64,000 bases of DNA from Nephrocerus scutellatus. Taxonomy: Eukaryota; Arthropoda; Insecta; Diptera; Pipunculidae. Under the pieces are notes generated by a model. The model saw only the letters and a list, made by a program, of their open reading frames with translations, did no database searches and was not told where the DNA came from. Both the position numbers and the translations under genes were made by a program. Within the stretch, counting starts at the first letter, position 1. Each line of letters starts with the position of its first letter. This document shows positions 34,552 through 48,730 of this stretch, piece after piece. Location of the stretch: assembly GCA_947095585.1 (NCBI GenBank), contig OX352761.1, forward strand, positions 81,843,267-81,907,266. The letters run 5' to 3'.

Positions 34552-36785
34552 TTTCATGAAATTCGGAATGTAGGACTAAGATGTGACTATAAGATTTCTT
34601 GCTATGGAAATTCTGGAATATGATCATTATGGTCTGGAATTACTTGAGCAAATCAATTTTTCCAGCGATTCGCATGAAATTCGGAATGTAGGACTAAGAT
34701 GTGACTATAAGATTTCTTGCTATGGAAATTCTGGAATATGATCATTATGGTCTGGAATTTCTGGAGCAAATCAATTTTTCAAGCGATTCGCATGAAATTA
34801 GGAATGTAGGACTAAGATGTGACTACAAGATTTCTTCCTATGGAAATTCTGGAATATGATTATTATGGTCTGGAATTTCTGGAGCAAATCAATTTTTCAA
34901 GCGATTCGCATGAAATTCGGAATGTAGGACTAAGATGTGACTATAAGATTTCTTCCTATGGAAATTCTGGAATATGATCATTATTGTCTGGAATTTCAGG
35001 AACAAAGCAATTTTTCAAGCGATTCGCATTAAATTCGGAATGTAGGACTAAGATGTGACTATAAAATTTCTTCCTATGGAAATTCTGGAATATGATCATT
35101 ATTGACTGGAATTTCTGGAACAAAGCAATTTATCAAGCGATTCGCATGAAATTAGGAATGTAGGATTAAGATGTGACTATAAGATTTCTTCCTATGGAAA
35201 TTCTGGAATATGATCATTATGGTCTGGAATTTCTGGAGCAAATCAATTTTTCAAGCGAATCGCATGAAATTCGGAATGTAGGACTAAGATGTGAAAAAAA
35301 GATTACTTCCTATGGAAATTCTGGAATATGATCATTATTGTCTGGAATTTCTGGAACATAGAAACTTCTCAAGCGATTCACATGAAATTCGGAATGTAGG
35401 ACTAAGATGTGACTATAAGATTTCTTCCTATGGAAATTCTGGAATATGATCATTATGGTCTGGAATTTCTGGAGCAAATCCATTTTTCAAGCGATTCGCA
35501 TGAAATTCGGAATGTAGGACTTAGATGTGACTATAAGATTTCTTCCTATGGAATTTCTGGAATATGATCATTATTGTCTGGAATTTCAGGAACAAAGCAA
35601 TTTTTCAAGCGATTCGCATGAAATTCGGAATGTAGGACTAAGATGTGACTATAATATTTCTTCCTATGGAAATTCTGGAATATGATCATTATGGTCTGGA
35701 ATTTCTGGAGCAAATCAATTTTTCAAGCGATTCGCATTAAATTCGGAATGTAGGACTAAGATGTGACTATAAGATTTCTTCCTATAGAAATTCTGGAATA
35801 TGATCATTATGGTCTGGAATTTCTGGAGCAAATCAATTTTTCAAGCGATTCGCATGAAATTCGGAATGTAGGACTAAGATGTGACTATAAGATTTCTTCC
35901 TATGGAAATTCTGGAATATGATCATTATTGTCTGGAATTTCATGAAATTCGGAATGTAGGACTAAGATGTGACTATAAGATTTCTTGCTATGGAAATTCT
36001 GGAATATGATCATTATGGTCTGGAATTTCTTGAGCAAATCAATTTTTCCAGCGATTCGCATGAAATTCGGAATGTAGGACTAAGATGTTACTATAAGATT
36101 TCTTCCTATGGAAATTCTGGAAAACTTCTCAACCGATTCGCATGAAATTCGGAATGTAGGACTAAGATGTGACTATAATATTTCTTCCTATGGAAATTCT
36201 GGAATATGATCACTATGGTCTGGAATTTCTGGAGCAAATCAATTTTTCAAGCGATTCGCATTAAATTTGGAATGTAGGACTAAGATGTGACAATAAGATT
36301 TATTCCTATGGAAATTCTGGAATATGATCATTATGGTCTGGAATTTCTGGAGCAAATCAATTTTTCAAGCGATTCGCATGAAATTCGAAATGTAGGACTA
36401 AGATGTGACTCTAAGATTTCTTGCTATGGAAATTCTGGAATATGATAATTATTGTCTGGAATTTCATGAAATTCGGAATGTAGGACTAAGATGTGACTAT
36501 AAGATTTCTTGCTATGGAAATTCTGGAATATGATCATTATGGTCTGGAATTTCTGGAGCAAATCAATTTTTCAAGCGATTCGCATGAAATTAGGAATGTA
36601 GGACTAAGATGTGACTATAAGATTTCTTCCTATGGAAATTCTGGAATATGATCATTATTGTCTGGAATTTCTGGAACAAAGCAATTTCTCAAGCGATTCG
36701 CATGAAATTCGGAATGTAGGACTAAGATGTGACTATAAGATTTCTTCCTAGGGAAATTCTGGAATATGATCATTATGGTCTCGAA
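34552..36785 (+). repeat. HOR F copy 1 (2,234 bp)
   Basis: Bounded by the two 18-bp-palindrome short monomers at 34549 and 36783. Length equals 16x118 + 3x88 + 82. CTAGGG (34,514/36,748), CTATAAAATT (near 35,059/37,293) and CCTATAGAAA (35,783/38,017) all recur at +2,234. Confidence 0.88.
36056..36137 (+). repeat. 82-bp monomer class (36-bp deletion)
   Basis: TTCTGGA joins AAACTTCTC, losing 36 bp that include ATGATCAT and GAATTTC. The parent is the GAACATAGAAAC class. Copies: 36056-36137, 38260-38341, 38872-38953, 40428-40509, 41040-41121, 48050-48131, 56318-56399, 59968-60049. The first six read CTCAACCG and the last two CTCAAGCG. All directly follow either a short monomer or a TTCTTGAGC monomer and carry GTTACTATAAG. 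Confidence 0.92.
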
Positions 36786-38171
36786 TTTCATGAAATTCGG
36801 AATGTAGGACTAAGATGTGACTATAAGATTTCTTGCTATGGAAATTCTGGAATATGATCATTATGGTCTGGAATTACTTGAGCAAATCAATTTTTCCAGC
36901 GATTCGCATGAAATTCGGAATGTAGGACTAAGATGTGACTATAAGATTTCTTGCTATGGAAATTCTGGAATATGATCATTATGGTCTGGAATTTCTGGAG
37001 CAAATCAATTTTTCAAGCGATTCGCATGAAATTAGGAATGTAGGACTAAGATGTGACTACAAGATTTCTTCCTATGGAAATTCTGGAATATGATTATTAT
37101 GGTCTGGAATTTCTGGAGCAAATCAATTTTTCAAGCGATTCGCATGAAATTCGGAATGTAGGACTAAGATGTGACTATAAGATTTCTTCCTATGGAAATT
37201 CTGGAATATGATCATTATTGTCTGGAATTTCAGGAACAAAGCAATTTTTCAAGCGATTCGCATTAAATTCGGAATGTAGGACTAAGATGTGACTATAAAA
37301 TTTCTTCCTATGGAAATTCTGGAATATGATCATTATTGACTGGAATTTCTGGAACAAAGCAATTTATCAAGCGATTCGCATGAAATTAGGAATGTAGGAT
37401 TAAGATGTGACTATAAGATTTCTTCCTATGGAAATTCTGGAATATGATCATTATGGTCTGGAATTTCTGGAGCAAATCAATTTTTCAAGCGAATCGCATG
37501 AAATTCGGAATGTAGGACTAAGATGTGAAAAAAAGATTACTTCCTATGGAAATTCTGGAATATGATCATTATTGTCTGGAATTTCTGGAACATAGAAACT
37601 TCTCAAGCGATTCACATGAAATTCGGAATGTAGGACTAAGATGTGACTATAAGATTTCTTCCTATGGAAATTCTGGAATATGATCATTATGGTCTGGAAT
37701 TTCTGGAGCAAATCCATTTTTCAAGCGATTCGCATGAAATTCGGAATGTAGGACTTAGATGTGACTATAAGATTTCTTCCTATGGAATTTCTGGAATATG
37801 ATCATTATTGTCTGGAATTTCAGGAACAAAGCAATTTTTCAAGCGATTCGCATGAAATTCGGAATGTAGGACTAAGATGTGACTATAATATTTCTTCCTA
37901 TGGAAATTCTGGAATATGATCATTATGGTCTGGAATTTCTGGAGCAAATCAATTTTTCAAGCGATTCGCATTAAATTCGGAATGTAGGACTAAGATGTGA
38001 CTATAAGATTTCTTCCTATAGAAATTCTGGAATATGATCATTATGGTCTGGAATTTCTGGAGCAAATCAATTTTTCAAGCGATTCGCATGAAATTCGGAA
38101 TGTAGGACTAAGATGTGACTATAAGATTTCTTCCTATGGAAATTCTGGAATATGATCATTATTGTCTGGAA
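36786..38171 (+). repeat. HOR F copy 2 (partial)
   Basis: Follows copy 1 to the short monomer at 38169. There copy 1 has one full monomer (TTGCTATGG ... TTCTTGAGC) before its 82-bp monomer, whereas here a second short monomer (junction 38257) takes its place. The right half also belongs to the 2,168-bp repeat. Confidence 0.82.
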
Positions 38172-39307
38172 TTTCATGAAATTCGGAATGTAGGACTAAG
38201 ATGTGACTATAAGATTTCTTCCTATGGAAATTCTGGAATATGATCATTATTGTCTGGAATTTCATGAAATTCGGAATGTAGGACTAAGATGTTACTATAA
38301 GATTTCTTCCTATGGAAATTCTGGAAAACTTCTCAACCGATTCGCATGAAATTCGGAATGTAGGACTAAGATGTGACTATAATATTTCTTCCTATGGAAA
38401 TTCTGGAATATGATCACTATGGTCTGGAATTTCTGGAGCAAATCAATTTTTCAAGCGATTCGCATTAAATTTGGAATGTAGGACTAAGATGTGACAATAA
38501 GATTTCTTCCTATGGAAATTCTGGAATATGATCACTATGGCATGGAATTTCTGGAGCAAATCAATTTTTCAAGCGATTCGCATTAAATTTGGAATGTAGG
38601 ACTAAGATGTGACAATAAGATTTCTTCCTATGGAATTTCTGGAATATGATCATTATTGTCTGGAATTTCAGGAACAAAGCAATTTTTCAAGCGATTCGCA
38701 TGAAATTCGGAATGTAGGACTAAGATGTGACTATAATATTTCTTCCTATGGAAATTCTGGAATATGATCATTATTGTCTGGAATTTCATGAAATTCGGAA
38801 TGTAGGACTAAGATGTGACTATAAGATTTCTTCCTATGGAAATTCTGGAATATGATCATTATTGTCTGGAATTTCATGAAATTCGGAATGTAGGACTAAG
38901 ATGTTACTATAAGATTTCTTCCTATGGAAATTCTGGAAAACTTCTCAACCGATTCGCATGAAATTCGGAATGTAGGACTAAGATGTGACTATAAGATTTC
39001 TTGCTATGGAAATTCTGGAATATGATCATTATGGTCTGGAATTTCTGGAGCAAATCAATTTTTCAAGCGATTCGCATGAAATTAGGAATGTAGGACTAAG
39101 ATGTGACTATAAGATTTCTTCCTATGGAAATTCTGGAATATGATCATTATTGTCTGGAATTTCTGGAACAAAGCAATTTCTCAAGCGATTCGCATGAAAT
39201 TCGGAATGTAGGACTAAGATGTGACTATAATATTTCTTCCTATGGAAATTCTGGAATATGATCATTATGGTCTGGAATTTCTGGAGCAAATCAATTTTTC
39301 AAGCGAT
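37140..39307 (+). repeat. 2,168-bp HOR, copy a
   Basis: Length equals 14x118 + 4x88 + 2x82. It contains two clusters, each of two consecutive short monomers plus one 82-bp monomer. CCTATAGAAA (38,017/40,185) and the 82-bp monomers (38260/40428, 38872/41040) recur at +2,168. GATCACTATGG is followed by CATGGAATTTC near 38,541, where copy b has TCTGGAATTTC. Confidence 0.88.
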
Positions 39308-41475
39308 TCGCATTAAATTCGGAATGTAGGACTAAGATGTGACTATAAGATTTCTTCCTATGGAAATTCTGGAATATGATCATTATTGTCTGGAATTTCA
39401 GGAACAAAGCAATTTTTCAAGCGATTCGCATTAAATTCGGAATGTAGGACTAAGATGTGACTATAAAATTTCTTCCTATGGAAATTCTGGAATATGATCA
39501 TTATTGACTGGAATTTCTGGAACAAAGCAATTTATCAAGCGATTCGCATGAAATTAGGAATGTAGGATTAAGATGTGACTATAAGATTTCTTCCTATGGA
39601 AATTCTGGAATATGATCATTATGGTCTGGAATTTCTGGAGCAAATCAATTTTTCAAGCGAATCGCATGAAATTCGGAATGTAGGACTAAGATGTGAAAAA
39701 AAGATTACTTCCTATGGAAATTCTGGAATATGATCATTATTGTCTGGAATTTCTGGAACATAGAAACTTCTCAAGCGATTCACATGAAATTCGGAATGTA
39801 GGACTAAGATGTGACTATAAGATTTCTTCCTATGGAAATTCTGGAATATGATCATTATGGTCTGGAATTTCTGGAGCAAATCCATTTTTCAAGCGATTCG
39901 CATGAAATTCGGAATGTAGGACTTAGATGTGACTATAAGATTTCTTCCTATGGAATTTCTGGAATATGATCATTATTGTCTGGAATTTCAGGAACAAAGC
40001 AATTTTTCAAGCGATTCGCATGAAATTCGGAATGTAGGACTAAGATGTGACTATAATATTTCTTCCTATGGAAATTCTGGAATATGATCATTATGGTCTG
40101 GAATTTCTGGAGCAAATCAATTTTTCAAGCGATTCGCATTAAATTCGGAATGTAGGACTAAGATGTGACTATAAGATTTCTTCCTATAGAAATTCTGGAA
40201 TATGATCATTATGGTCTGGAATTTCTGGAGCAAATCAATTTTTCAAGCGATTCGCATGAAATTCGGAATGTAGGACTAAGATGTGACTATAAGATTTCTT
40301 CCTATGGAAATTCTGGAATATGATCATTATTGTCTGGAATTTCATGAAATTCGGAATGTAGGACTAAGATGTGACTATAAGATTTCTTCCTATGGAAATT
40401 CTGGAATATGATCATTATTGTCTGGAATTTCATGAAATTCGGAATGTAGGACTAAGATGTTACTATAAGATTTCTTCCTATGGAAATTCTGGAAAACTTC
40501 TCAACCGATTCGCATGAAATTCGGAATGTAGGACTAAGATGTGACTATAATATTTCTTCCTATGGAAATTCTGGAATATGATCACTATGGTCTGGAATTT
40601 CTGGAGCAAATCAATTTTTCAAGCGATTCGCATTAAATTTGGAATGTAGGACTAAGATGTGACAATAAGATTTCTTCCTATGGAAATTCTGGAATATGAT
40701 CACTATGGTCTGGAATTTCTGGAGCAAATCAATTTTTCAAGCGATTCGCATTAAATTTGGAATGTAGGACTAAGATGTGACAATAAGATTTCTTCCTATG
40801 GAATTTCTGGAATATGATCATTATTGTCTGGAATTTCAGGAACAAAGCAATTTTTCAAGCGATTCGCATGAAATTCGGAATGTAGGACTAAGATGTGACT
40901 ATAATATTTCTTCCTATGGAAATTCTGGAATATGATCATTATTGTCTGGAATTTCATGAAATTCGGAATGTAGGACTAAGATGTGACTATAAGATTTCTT
41001 CCTATGGAAATTCTGGAATATGATCATTATTGTCTGGAATTTCATGAAATTCGGAATGTAGGACTAAGATGTTACTATAAGATTTCTTCCTATGGAAATT
41101 CTGGAAAACTTCTCAACCGATTCGCATGAAATTCGGAATGTAGGACTAAGATGTGACTATAAGATTTCTTGCTATGGAAATTCTGGAATATGATCATTAT
41201 GGTCTGGAATTTCTGGAGCAAATCAATTTTTCAAGCGATTCGCATGAAATTAGGAATGTAGGACTAAGATGTGACTATAAGATTTCTTCCTATGGAAATT
41301 CTGGAATATGATCATTATTGTCTGGAATTTCTGGAACAAAGCAATTTCTCAAGCGATTCGCATGAAATTCGGAATGTAGGACTAAGATGTGACTATAATA
41401 TTTCTTCCTATGGAAATTCTGGAATATGATCATTATGGTCTGGAATTTCTGGAGCAAATCAATTTTTCAAGCGAT
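39308..41475 (+). repeat. 2,168-bp HOR, copy b
   Basis: Second copy, near-identical by eye to copy a. A third copy starts at 41,476 but diverges by about 41,545, where it becomes the G segment. The run of copies shows local expansion of HOR F. Confidence 0.88.
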
Positions 41476-42285
41476 TCGCATTAAATTCGGAATGTAGGAC
41501 TAAGATGTGACTATAAGATTTCTTCCTATGGAAATTCTGGAATATGATCATTATGGTCTGGAATTTCTGGAGCAAATCAATTTTTCAAGCGATTCGCATG
41601 AAATTCGGAATGTAGGACTAAGATGTGACTATAAGATTTCTTGCTATGGAAATTCTGGAATATGATCATTATGGTCTGGAATTACTTGAGCAAATCAATT
41701 TTTCCAGCGATTCGAATGAAATTCGGAATGTAGGACTAAGATGTGACTATAAGATTTCTTGCTATGGAAATTCTGGAATATGATCATTATGGTCTGGAAT
41801 TTCAGGAGCAAATCAATTTTTCAAGCGATTCGCATGAAATTCGGAACGTAGGACTAAGATGTGACCATAAGATTTCTTCCTATGGAAATTCTGGAATATG
41901 ATCATTATTGTCTGGAATTTCTGGAACATAGCAACTTCTCAAGCGATTCGCATGAAATTCGGAATGTAGGACTAAGATGTGAAAAAAAGATTACTTCCTA
42001 TGGAAATTCTGGAATACGATCATTATTGTCTGGAATTTCTGGAACATAGAAACTTCTCAAGCGATTCGCATGAAATTCGGAATGTAGGACTAAGATGTGA
42101 CTATAAGATTTCTTCCTATGGAAATTCTGGAATATGATCATTATTGTCTCGAATTTCATGAAATTCGGAATGTAGGACTAAGATGTGACTATAAGATTTC
42201 TTCCTATGGAAATTCTGGAATATGATCATTATGGTCTGGAATTTCTGGAGCAAATCAATTTTTCAAGCGATTCGCATGAAATTCG
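41330..42285 (+). repeat. Segment G copy 1 (about 0.95 kb)
   Basis: Matches about 49,805-50,760 at an offset of 8,475. Markers: GATTCGAATG, GGAATTTCAGGAGC, GGAACGTAGG, GTGACCATAAG and GAATACGATC. The short junction at 42151 corresponds to 50626. Confidence 0.85.
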
Positions 42286-42359
42286 GAATGTAGGACTAAG
42301 ATGTGACTATAAGATTTCTTCCTATGGAAATTCTGGAATATGATCATTATTGTCTCGAA

Positions 42360-45042
42360 TTTCATGAAATTCGGAATGTAGGACTAAGATGTGACTATAA
42401 GATTTCTTGCTATGGAAATTCTGGAATATGATCATTATGGTCTGGAATTACTTGAGCAAATAAATTTTTCCAGCGATTCGCATGAAATTCGGAATGTAGG
42501 ACTAAGATGTGACTATAAGATTTCTTGCTATGGAAATTCTGGAATATGATCATTATGGTCTGGAATTTCTGGAGCAAATCAATTTTTCAAGCGATTCGCA
42601 TGAAATTAGGAATGTAGGACTAAGATGTGACTACAAGATTTCTTCCTATGGAAATTCTGGAATATGATCATTATGGTCTGGAATTTCTGGAGCAAATCAA
42701 TTTTTCAAGCGATTCGCATGAAATTCGGAATGTAGGACTAAGATGTGACTATAAGATTTCTTCCTATGGAAATTCTGGAATATGATCATTATTGTCTGGA
42801 ATTTCTGGAACGTAGCAACTTCTCAAGCTATTCGCATGAAATTCGGAATGAAGGACTAAGATGTGAAAAAAAGATTACTTCCTATGGAAATTCTGGAATA
42901 TGATCATTATTGTCTGGAATTTCTGGAACAAAGAAACTTCTCAAGCGATTCGCATGAAATTCGGAATGTAGGACTAAGATGTGACTATAATATTTCTTCC
43001 TATGTAAATTCTGGAATATGATCATTATTGACTGGAATTTCTGGAACAAAGCAATTTATCAAGCGATTCGCATAAAATTCGGAATGTAGGACTAAGATGT
43101 GACTATAAGATTTCTTCCTATGGAAATTCTGGAATATGATCATTATGGTCTGAAATTTCTGGAGCAAATCAATTTTTCAAGCGATTCGCATTAAATTCGG
43201 AATGTAGGACTAAGATGTGACTATAAGATTTCTTCCTATGGAAATTCTGGAATATGATCATTATTGTCTGGAATTTGTGGAGCAAATAAATTTATCAAGC
43301 GATTCGTATGAAATTCGGAATGTAGGACTAAGATGTGACTATAATATTTCTTCCTATGGAAATTCTGGAATATGATCATTATGGTCTGGAATTTCTGGAG
43401 CAAATAAATTTTTAAGCGATTCGCATTAAATTCGGAAAGTAGGACTAAGATGTGACTATAAGATTTCTTCCTAGGGAAATTCTGGAATATGATCATTATG
43501 GTCTCGAATTTCATGAAATTCGGAATGTAGGACTAAGATGTGACTATAAGATTTCTTGCTATGGAAATTCTGGAATATGATCATTATGGTCTGGAATTAC
43601 TTGAGCAAATCAATTTTTCCAGCGATTCGCATGAAATTCGGAATGTAGGACTAAGATGTGACTATAAGATTTCTTGCTATGGAAATTCTGGAATATGATC
43701 ATTATGGTCTGGAATTTCTGGAGCAAATCAATTTTTCAAGCGATTCGCATGAAATTAGGAATGTAGGACTAAGATGTGACTACAAGATTTCTTCCTATGG
43801 AAATTCTGGAATATGATTATTATGGTCTGGAATTTCTGGAGCAAATCAATTTTTCAAGCGATTCGCATGAAATTCGGAATGTAGGACTAAGATGTGACTA
43901 TAAGATTTCTTCCTATGGAAATTCTGGAATATGATCATTATTGTCTGGAATTTCTGGAACATAGCAACTTCTCAAGCTATTCGCATGAAATTCGGAATGA
44001 AGGACTAAGATGTGAAAAAAAGATTACTTCCTATGGAAATTCTGGAATATGATCATTATTCTCTGGAATTTCTGGAACATAAAAACTTCTCAAGCGATTC
44101 GCATGAAATTCGGAATGTAGGACTAAGATGTGACTATAATATTTCTTCCTATGTAAATTCTGGAATATGATCATTATTGACTGGAATTTCTGGAACAAAG
44201 CAATTTATCAAGCGATTCGCATGAAATTCGGAATGTAGGACTAAGATGTGACTATAAGATTTCTTCCTATGGAAATTCTGGAATATGATCATTATGGTCT
44301 GAAATTTCTGGAGCAAATCAATTTTTCAAGCGATTCGCATTAAATTCGGAATGTAGGACTAAGATGTGAATATAAAATTTCTTCCTATGGAAATTCTGGA
44401 ATATGATCATTATTGTCTGGAATTTCTGGAGCAAATAAATTTTTCAAGCGATTCGCATGAAATTCGGAATGTAGGATTAAGATGTGACTATAAGATTTCT
44501 TCCTATGGAAATTCTGGAATATGATCATTATGGTCTGGAATTTCTGGAGCAAATCAATTTTTCAAGCGAATCGCATGAAATTCGGAATGTAGGACTAAGA
44601 TGTGAAAAAAAGATTACTTCCTATGGAAATTCTGGAATATGATCATTATTGTCTGGAATTTCTGGAACATAGAAACTTCTCAAGCGATTCACATGAAATT
44701 CGGAATGTAGGACTAAGATGTGACTATAAGATTTCTTCCTATGGAAATTCTGGAATATGATCATTATGGTCTGGAATTTCTGGAGCAAATCCATTTTTCA
44801 AGCGATTCGCATGAAATTCGGAATGTAGGACTTAGATGTGACTATAAGATTTCTTCCTATGGAAATTCTGGAATATGATCATTATTGTCTGGAATTTCAG
44901 GAACAAAGCAATTTTTCAAGCGATTCGCATGAAATTCGGAATGTAGGACTAAGATGTGACTATAATATTTCTTCCTATGGAAATTCTGGAATATGATCAT
45001 TATGGTCTGGAATTTCTGGAGCAAATCAATTTTTCAAGCGAT
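42360..45042 (+). repeat. HOR E copy 1 (2,683 bp)
   Basis: Length equals 21x118 + 117 + 88. Markers at +2,683: TTACTTGAG (42,448/45,131), the short junction (43506/46189), CTCTGG (44,061/46,744), GCGAATCG (44,566/47,249) and AATCCATTTTTC. Private variants: GGAATTTGTGG (near 43,275) and ATTCGTATG (near 43,305). Confidence 0.88.
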
Positions 45043-47725
45043 TCGCATTAAATTCGGAATGTAGGACTAAGATGTGACTATAAGATTTCTTGCTATGGAA
45101 ATTCTGGAATATGATCATTATGGTCTGGAATTACTTGAGCAAATAAATTTTTCCAGCGATTCGCATGAAATTCGGAATGTAGGACTAAGATGTGACTATA
45201 AGATTTCTTGCTATGGAAATTCTGGAATATGATCATTATGGTCTGGAATTTCTGGAGCAAATCAATTTTTCAAGCGATTCGCATGAAATTAGGAATGTAG
45301 GACTAAGATGTGACTACAAGATTTCTTCCTATGGAAATTCTGGAATATGATCATTATGGTCTGGAATTTCTGGAGCAAATCAATTTTTCAAGCGATTCGC
45401 ATGAAATTCGGAATGTAGGACTAAGATGTGACTATAAGATTTCTTCCTATGGAAATTCTGGAATATGATCATTATTGTCTGGAATTTCTGGAACGTAGCA
45501 ACTTCTCAAGCTATTCGCATGAAATTCGGAATGAAGGACTAAGATGTGAAAAAAAGATTACTTCCTATGGAAATTCTGGAATATGATCATTATTGTCTGG
45601 AATTTCTGGAACAAAGAAACTTCTCAAGCGATTCGCATGAAATTCGGAATGTAGGACTAAGATGTGACTATAATATTTCTTCCTATGTAAATTCTGGAAT
45701 ATGATCATTATTGACTGGAATTTCTGGAACAAAGCAATTTATCAAGCGATTCGCATAAAATTCGGAATGTAGGACTAAGATGTGACTATAAGATTTCTTC
45801 CTATGGAAATTCTGGAATATGATCATTATGGTCTGAAATTTCTGGAGCAAATCAATTTTTCAAGCGATTCGCATTAAATTCGGAATGTAGTACTAAGATG
45901 TGACTATAAGATTTCTTCCTATGGAAATTCTGGAATATGATCATTATTGTCTGGAATTTCTGGAGCAAATAAATTTATCAAGCGATTCGCATGAAATTCG
46001 GAATGTAGGACTAAGATGTGACTATAATATTTCTTCCTATGGAAATTCTGGAATATGATCATTATGGTCTGGAATTTCTGGAGCAAATAAATTTTTAAGC
46101 GATTCGCATTAAATTCGGAAAGTAGGACTAAGATGTGACTATAAGATTTCTTCCTAGGGAAATTCTGGAATATGATCATTATGGTCTCGAATTTCATGAA
46201 ATTCGGAATGTAGGACTAAGATGTGACTATAAGATTTCTTGCTATGGAAATTCTGGAATATGATCATTATGGTCTGGAATTACTTGAGCAAATCAATTTT
46301 TCCAGCGATTCGCATGAAATTCGGAATGTAGGACTAAGATGTGACTATAAGATTTCTTGCTATGGAAATTCTGGAATATGATCATTATGGTCTGGAATTT
46401 CTGGAGCAAATCAATTTTTCAAGCGATTCGCATGAAATTAGGAATGTAGGACTAAGATGTGACTACAAGATTTCTTCCTATGGAAATTCTGGAATATGAT
46501 TATTATGGTCTGGAATTTCTGGAGCAAATCAATTTTTCAAGCGATTCGCATGAAATTCGGAATGTAGGACTAAGATGTGACTATAAGATTTCTTCCTATG
46601 GAAATTCTGGAATATGATCATTATTGTCTGGAATTTCTGGAACATAGCAACTTCTCAAGCTATTCGCATGAAATTCGGAATGAAGGACTAAGATGTGAAA
46701 AAAAGATTACTTCCTATGGAAATTCTGGAATATGATCATTATTCTCTGGAATTTCTGGAACATAAAAACTTCTCAAGCGATTCGCATGAAATTCGGAATG
46801 TAGGACTAAGATGTGACTATAATATTTCTTCCTATGTAAATTCTGGAATATGATCATTATTGACTGGAATTTCTGGAACAAAGCAATTTATCAAGCGATT
46901 CGCATGAAATTCGGAATGAAGGACTAAGATGTGACTATAAGATTTCTTCCTATGGAAATTCTGGAATATGATCATTATGGTCTGAAATTTCTGGAGCAAA
47001 TCAATTTTTCAAGCGATTCGCATTAAATTCGGAATGTAGGACTAAGATGTGACTATAAAATTTCTTCCTATGGAAATTCTGGAATATGATCATTATTGAC
47101 TGGAATTTCTGGAACAAAGCAATTTATCAAGCGATTCGCATGAAATTCGGAATGTAGGATTAAGATGTGACTATAAGATTTCTTCCTATGGAAATTCTGG
47201 AATATGATCATTATGGTCTGGAATTTCTGGAGCAAATCAATTTTTCAAGCGAATCGCATGAAATTCGGAATGTAGGACTAAGATGTGAAAAAAAGATTAC
47301 TTCCTATGGAAATTCTGGAATATGATCATTATTGTCTGGAATTTCTGGAACATAGAAACTTCTCAAGCGATTCACATGAAATTCGGAATGTAGGACTAAG
47401 ATGTGACTATAAGATTTCTTCCTATGGAAATTCTGGAATATGATCATTATGGTCTGGAATTTCTGGAGCAAATCCATTTTTCAAGCGATTCGCATGAAAT
47501 TCGGAATGTAGGACTTAGATGTGACTATAAGATTTCTTCCTATGGAATTTCTGGAATATGATCATTATTGTCTGGAATTTCAGGAACAAAGCAATTTTTC
47601 AAGCGATTCGCATGAAATTCGGAATGTAGGACTAAGATGTGACTATAATATTTCTTCCTATGGAAATTCTGGAATATGATCATTATGGTCTGGAATTTCT
47701 GGAGCAAATCAATTTTTCAAGCGAT
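45043..47725 (+). repeat. HOR E copy 2 (2,683 bp)
   Basis: Second copy. One monomer near 47,090-47,150 has ATTGACTGG ... GAACAAAGCAATTTATC where copy 1 has ATTGTCTGG ... GAGCAAATAAATTTTTC, without a length change. That suggests local replacement (gene-conversion-like) of part of a monomer. CCTATGGAATTTCTGG near 47,540 is shared with the F repeats rather than with copy 1. Confidence 0.85.
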
Positions 47726-48730
47726 TCGCATTAAATTCGGAATGTAGGACTAAGATGTGACTATAAGATTTCTTCCTATAGAAATTCTGGAATATGATCA
47801 TTATGGTCTGGAATTTCTGGAGCAAATCAATTTTTCAAGCGATTCGCATGAAATTCGGAATGTAGGACTAAGATGTGACTATAAGATTTCTTCCTATGGA
47901 AATTCTGGAATATGATCATTATTGTCTGGAATTTCATGAAATTCGGAATGTAGGACTAAGATGTGACTATAAGATTTCTTGCTATGGAAATTCTGGAATA
48001 TGATCATTATGGTCTGGAATTTCTTGAGCAAATCAATTTTTCCAGCGATTCGCATGAAATTCGGAATGTAGGACTAAGATGTTACTATAAGATTTCTTCC
48101 TATGGAAATTCTGGAAAACTTCTCAACCGATTCGCATGAAATTCGGAATGTAGGACTAAGATGTGACTATAATATTTCTTCCTATGGAAATTCTGGAATA
48201 TGATCACTATGGTCTGGAATTTCTGGAGCAAATCAATTTTTCAAGCGATTCGCATTAAATTTGGAATGTAGGACTAAGATGTGACAATAAGATTTATTCC
48301 TATGGAAATTCTGGAATATGATCATTATGGTCTGGAATTTCTGGAGCAAATCAATTTTTCAAGCGATTCGCATGAAATTCGAAATGTAGGACTAAGATGT
48401 GACTCTAAGATTTCTTGCTATGGAAATTCTGGAATATGATCATTATTGTCTGGAATTTCATGAAATTCGGAATGTAGGACTAAGATGTGACTATAAGATT
48501 TCTTGCTATGGAAATTCTGGAATATGATCATTATGGTCTGGAATTTCTGGAGCAAATCAATTTTTCAAGCGATTCGCATGAAATTAGGAATGTAGGACTA
48601 AGATGTGACTATAAGATTTCTTCCTATGGAAATTCTGGAATATGATCATTATTGTCTGGAATTTCTGGAACAAAGCAATTTCTCAAGCGATTCGCATGAA
48701 ATTCGGAATGTAGGACTAAGATGTGACTAT

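Larger units (their letters stand above)
31390..36730 (+). repeat. Large segment S, copy 1
   Basis: A roughly 5.3-kb stretch that recurs at about 42,190-48,730. Offsets step from 10,804 (left of the scar at 32.27 kb) to 11,640 (32,275 to about 34,970) to 11,994 (about 35,040-36,730). The last step, 354 bp, equals 3x118. Private changes separate the copies, for example GATAATTATTG at about 36,445 against GATCATTATTG in copy 2. Edges are approximate. Confidence 0.82.
42190..48730 (+). repeat. Large segment S, copy 2
   Basis: Counterpart of about 31,390-36,730, longer by 836 and 354 bp. Shared rare markers include ATTCTCTGG (32,421/44,061), CTAGGGAAATT, AATCCATTTTTC, CCTATAGAAA (35,783/47,777), the 82-bp monomer (36056/48050), GATTTATTCC (36,297/48,291) and GTGACTCTAAG (36,407/48,401). 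It contains the two 2,683-bp HOR E copies. Confidence 0.82.

Noticed and set aside
34279..34557. 92-codon open frame on the - strand, also at 43,236-43,514 and 45,919-46,197
   Set aside because: Repeat translation in the opposite orientation, kept open by a 117-bp monomer and a short monomer. The copies are HOR copies, not a gene family. Having open frames on both strands from the same DNA argues against coding.
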